Source of the DNA: Saccoglossus kowalevskii
Taxonomy: Eukaryota > Hemichordata > Enteropneusta > Harrimaniidae
Length of the DNA: 23,814 nt
Assembly: GCF_000003605.2 (NCBI RefSeq)
Contig: NW_003124897.1
Span: 751,179-774,992, forward strand
Direction of reading: 5' to 3'
A program made the position numbers and the translations under genes. The notes beneath the pieces are model-generated. The model was not told the DNA's origin. It did no database searches and saw nothing but the letters and a program-made list of their open reading frames with translations. Below, piece after piece: positions 20,561-23,814 of this stretch. Position 1 is the stretch's first letter. Every line of letters begins with the position of its first letter.

Positions 20561-22740
20561 TTGAGTCCCCCAGTATAAGCAGTCAGTGAATTTGATCGCT
20601 GCACCAATTTTGAAGTTTATAAATCACGCAATAACTTCCACAGGTAAAAAGTAGTTCTAATGCGCGGAACGATAAACATAAACTGTGGAAGTGGGACAAA
20701 CATTATCTGTCAAAACTGGGGATACCCAGGAACTGGCACAGTAATGTGGTTAGTGATTATATTTAAATGATATAATTTTAAACCTTTACACACATCATAA
20801 TATACGTTTGATAACATCTTTAAAAAAATTCTCAATATTTAACACTGACAATTCTTCACAAATATCGTCATAAAACCCATATTATTTTGATAATTAATAA
20901 AACCATACGTGGTATAAAACTATTAACCGTGTTAACCTGTCAGATCCCGGGATTCCCCTCCCATGAACACAACAGCTGAGCTGATTGGACACAGATTGTT
21001 TACAACCTACACGCAAAGAATACTCGGTATTCCCGCCGTTTGCCCTCCCATAGCACGTGTACGGACAATCGTTCTATTTATACTGCTTTCAGTCTATAGC
21101 GACGATGGCACGTCAGCCACCGGTATGTCACGTCGTACCAAGATCGGCATTTTTTATTTCTGTTCCGATTCAGACCAGAATGCGGTCGTCACGGTGATGT
21201 AATTCAAACGCGGAGGAATGTGCGTGACCTCTTGTGTTGACACTATTTTCACACTACTGGCTTATTACCAAAGCAACATTATCCGCCGTACGATTTCGGA
21301 GTTACAAGTAGCGATGTTGTTTTGGTACTAATAATAAACTTAATGTTCGGAAACAGTTATGTGCGTAAACTTTAGTAACAAAATTGACCCTGAGTTTATT
21401 TCCTGGATTGTATTATGGCAGAAATTTTACGAGTTGCGAAAAAGTCTAACAAGGCCAACCATAGTGCTCCATGGGCCAACCAAACGAGTTCGATTTACAT
21501 CTGTGTGTTGAAACCGAGTTGGAACGGACATATAGCCATCGTTTCAGACGAACCTACCCAATATTATTTGTTAAATCGCATGTTCTGAGGACAGTTGCAT
21601 ATTTTGTGTCGGATCAAATGCACACCCGTGAGAGTGTGTGTAAGCAAATTACAAGTTGCCCGCTAGCGTGGAAGGTATGGTAGTACTCTAACTCAATAGT
21701 CCATGGAACTAAAAAAAGAAAGAGAAAACTCAAAAATAAGGTTTTAGTGAAGGAACTCCGAGTCCAGTCACCACATCAAGTACTCGCCGTGTTATTAGAG
21801 TATTTATTTCTAATAAACAAATATCTCGACGATATACTGTGCGTTACAGTAGCATTAGTGACCTAACGCGACTCGTCATTATACCGTGGAATGTGTTTAC
21901 TGTGGTTCAGGCGTGACTCCGGCAACATGGCACGCGAACGGACGGAAATTGGACCGCCGGCGGCAAATGCTTAGCTTTGACAAGTAGCAAGTTAGTCACT
22001 TAGGTTTAGTTTGCAACTATTTCTGCATTCACGGGCAGTCATTGAGATACACCTGGCTCGGTGGGCGTGAATGCCACAACACGTGTGTTTACGCATACTT
22101 TCTTCCACTTCTCGCCGGTGAAGTGTGACGACTCGAGATGTTTATCTTAGCTAACCGAATACGATTACTTCGGACGTAATCCCTTCTTTATCTGATTGTT
22201 TTCTTGTAACTTTTGTGGATTTTACACCGATTGTGTACCTGTATATGGCTCTAGATCTATTTTGGTGATCGCCGAACGGTTTGTATACTGTATGTTTCAG
22301 GTCTTGTTTGTGAGCAGACATGGGATTCAGCCAAAAACTTGCTTCAATAAAAGTTTACATTTTCCACACTACCCATAGGAATAAAAGCATTCGTGGTTTA
22401 CATACTAACACGATTCCCAGGACATATTTCATAACTTAGTCGTGACTAATAAAGAGTAATCCAAAGACGAAGATTTATGAGTATACTTCCTTGATCGGTT
22501 TTTAATTGACTTCCAATACATTTCTAGTATGAATGGGTGAAAGATGAAGAGTTCTGAACTTTGTTATAAGATTACTGCCACAGGGGGCGCTGTAATCGCT
22601 GTCGTGGTAGTACGGTGTGGCCCGAGTATCTTCTGCAACACGGCTACTCCTGCGTTGGCACGATAAATATTTTAGTTATACCGTAAGAGTCCAACAATCA
22701 GGGGTGTTCATTAAGACAGATTGAGCTGTACTGACTGTAT
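20561..22740. other. Gene-poor upstream flank with CpG-containing patches
   Basis: About 2.2 kb upstream of the MACIT-like gene. Short plus-strand frames (79 codons at 20963-21202, 70 at 21471-21683, 60 at 22196-22378) have no domain or splice support. GCCACAGGGGGCGCTGT at 22577-22593 carries the AGGGGGCGC core of CTCF sites but departs from the consensus at the left half. A divergent gene starting here cannot be excluded but is not shown. Confidence 0.4.
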
Positions 22741-22749
22741 ATCCATATG

Positions 22750-22860
22750 TCAGACCACCAGTAGCGTAGTGGCTATTGTACTGCCCGCCCATCATGAACT
22801 TGAACGACACGGGGTCCCGATTTCAAATCCTACCTGGGGTTGGACGCAAAAAAAGATCGA
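22750..22860 (+). mobile_element. tRNA-derived SINE
   Basis: An exact A box TAGCGTAGTGG (22762-22772) is followed 46 bases later by GATTTCAAATCC (22819-22830), which fits the B box, and by CTACCTGGGGTTGG. The spacing is longer than in a normal short-arm tRNA and the anticodon arm is not clear, so it is a SINE head or tRNA pseudogene. The parent tRNA was not identified. Confidence 0.5.
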
Positions 22861-23225
22861 CCCTGGGAGGCCAAAATCACTGAGAAAAATCTATCCAATA
22901 GATATAACTTTGAAAGGATCTTGATTGAAGCCTGTACTTGGACCGGACAGTTATCATATATTGTGTTATTATCCATAAGACCCCGGGTAAATATATATGG
23001 TAACCGAACTACTTTTTCTCACAAACAAATGTCAAACAACTCTAAAAATGGCGATGTTTACCATTTACCATTTATGTTTCAGAAGTTTGGTAGCATGTGG
23101 TCATCAATCAATAGTTATAATATGGATGACACGTACTATCAGAAATTTGTCATGAATATTATTGTTTGTTGAAATATAGTTTAAACGGTCATTCATGAGA
23201 AAGTAGCTCAACAAATTTTAATTTT
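22861..23225. other. Gene-free stretch
   Basis: AT-rich sequence. The 110-codon plus-strand frame at 22840-23172 starts inside the SINE, has no recognised domain and is probably chance. Confidence 0.45.
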
Positions 23226-23610
23226 TGCATTGTTGTTTGAAAAAAAAATGATAATATCGAACAGGGGAAAACAACCCAAAAAGTTGATGACGTGTTTTTA
23301 AATCAATAATTATTTAACAGTGTCGAAATACACAAAAAAAGTTGTGATAGAGTACGCCAATATTTGTTAGGTCCAATGCATGTGAACAACAGATATAGTA
23401 AGACACATACGGTCAGTACTCGCAGTATAACGAACATTGCATCGTTGTTTGAAGAAAAAAAATGATAATATCGAACAGGGTAAACAACCCGAAAAGTTGA
23501 TGACGTGTTTTTAAATCAATAATTATTTACCGGTGTCGAAATACAAAAAAAAAGTTGTGATAAAGTACGCCAATATTTGTTAGGTCCAATGCATGTGAAC
23601 AACAGATATA
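23226..23610. repeat. Two-copy tandem duplication, period about 212 bases
   Basis: Copies at about 23226-23397 and 23437-23610 share AATGATAATATCGAACAGGG, GTTGATGACGTGTTTTTAAA, then CGCCAATATTTGTTAGGTCC and GCATGTGAACAACAGATATA. They differ by only a few substitutions and single-base indels, so the duplication is fairly recent. The 40-base spacer ends in GTATAACGAAC, a relative of the terminus that follows copy 2. Confidence 0.85.
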
Positions 23611-23690
23611 CACTGTAACCTCGCTATAACGAACTCTTTTATAACGAACTTCCGGATATAACGAACACACTGTATGTCCCCTGCATATTA
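23609..23690 (+). mobile_element. pogo/Tigger-like terminal repeat region
   Basis: After a TA, the sequence CACTGTAACCTCGCTATAAC begins, followed by ATAACGAAC twice more by 23673. Terminal repeats of the form CA.TG.AACCTCG.TATAACGAA next to a TA target are typical of pogo/Tigger (Tc1/mariner) elements and their MITEs. The element would run rightwards; no transposase is seen before the window ends. Confidence 0.5.
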
Positions 23691-23814
23691 ATGAGGTAAC
23701 AGGTTACATTTACCGGCTCCGGCAAATCCGGACGTCACTCAGCTGTCACCTACGCTTAATAAATGGTAGTATTCTTTTTACATCATTATTCTTTTGTTTA
23801 CGATCCTTTAGCAT

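Noticed and set aside
1-23814. A previously undescribed multi-gene system
   Set aside because: Only one gene start is supportable; the rest is intron, flank and small non-autonomous repeats.

Overview
The window looks like invertebrate animal nuclear DNA, probably from a marine species, taken from a draft assembly. It is AT-rich, has no dense bacterial-style coding, contains a run of exactly 50 Ns (12048-12097), and is crowded with short eukaryotic transposable-element remnants: tRNA-derived SINEs, TTAA-flanked MITEs, tandem-core elements resembling Helentron/pearl non-autonomous elements, and a pogo/Tigger-like terminal repeat. I cannot fix the phylum from sequence alone; echinoderm, hemichordate, cephalochordate or lophotrochozoan would all fit.

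The only gene I can support well is on the minus strand. Its first coding exon (20188 down to 19943) encodes 82 residues: a short charged cytoplasmic tail, one transmembrane segment and a coiled coil, ending at a clean GT splice donor. The coiled coil has the residue spacing I recall from the membrane-associated collagens with interrupted triple helices (MACIT: types XIII, XXIII, XXV), so I read it as the 5' end of a MACIT-like collagen gene transcribed leftwards. A second, tentative minus-strand exon at 4755-4538 sits in an island of higher GC with plausible splice sites and a Trp...Ser-Arg-Arg segment resembling the furin-site region that follows the coiled coil in collagen XIII. If right, the intervening first intron is about 15.2 kb, and the Gly-X-Y exons lie to the left of the window.

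Layout from left to right. 1-605: right part of a tandem-core (157-bp) element ending in a hairpin. 2099-3560: a foldback element and two TTAA-bounded MITEs. 4190-4380: first copy of a dispersed palindromic-ended MITE. 4538-4755: candidate exon. 7556-7960: left part of a second tandem-core element. 9292-9434: second MITE copy. 11360-11750: array of roughly 100-bp units carrying nuclear-receptor DR1-like sites. 12048-12097: assembly gap. 13206-13620: TTAA-MITE terminus and a tRNA-Val-derived SINE. 13791-14020: 117-bp duplication. 14366-15090: 63-bp minisatellite. 18541-18896: third MITE copy and a tRNA-like SINE. 18950-20560: GC/CpG-richer first-exon and promoter neighbourhood. 20560-22740: gene-poor, CpG-containing flank. 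22750-22860: tRNA-like SINE. 23226-23690: 212-bp tandem duplication next to a pogo/Tigger-like terminus.

Most of the window is therefore the first intron and 5' flank of one gene, used as a landing ground for small non-autonomous elements. I found no complete transposase, reverse transcriptase, RNA gene, CRISPR array or bacterial-type operon, and no novel multi-gene system.
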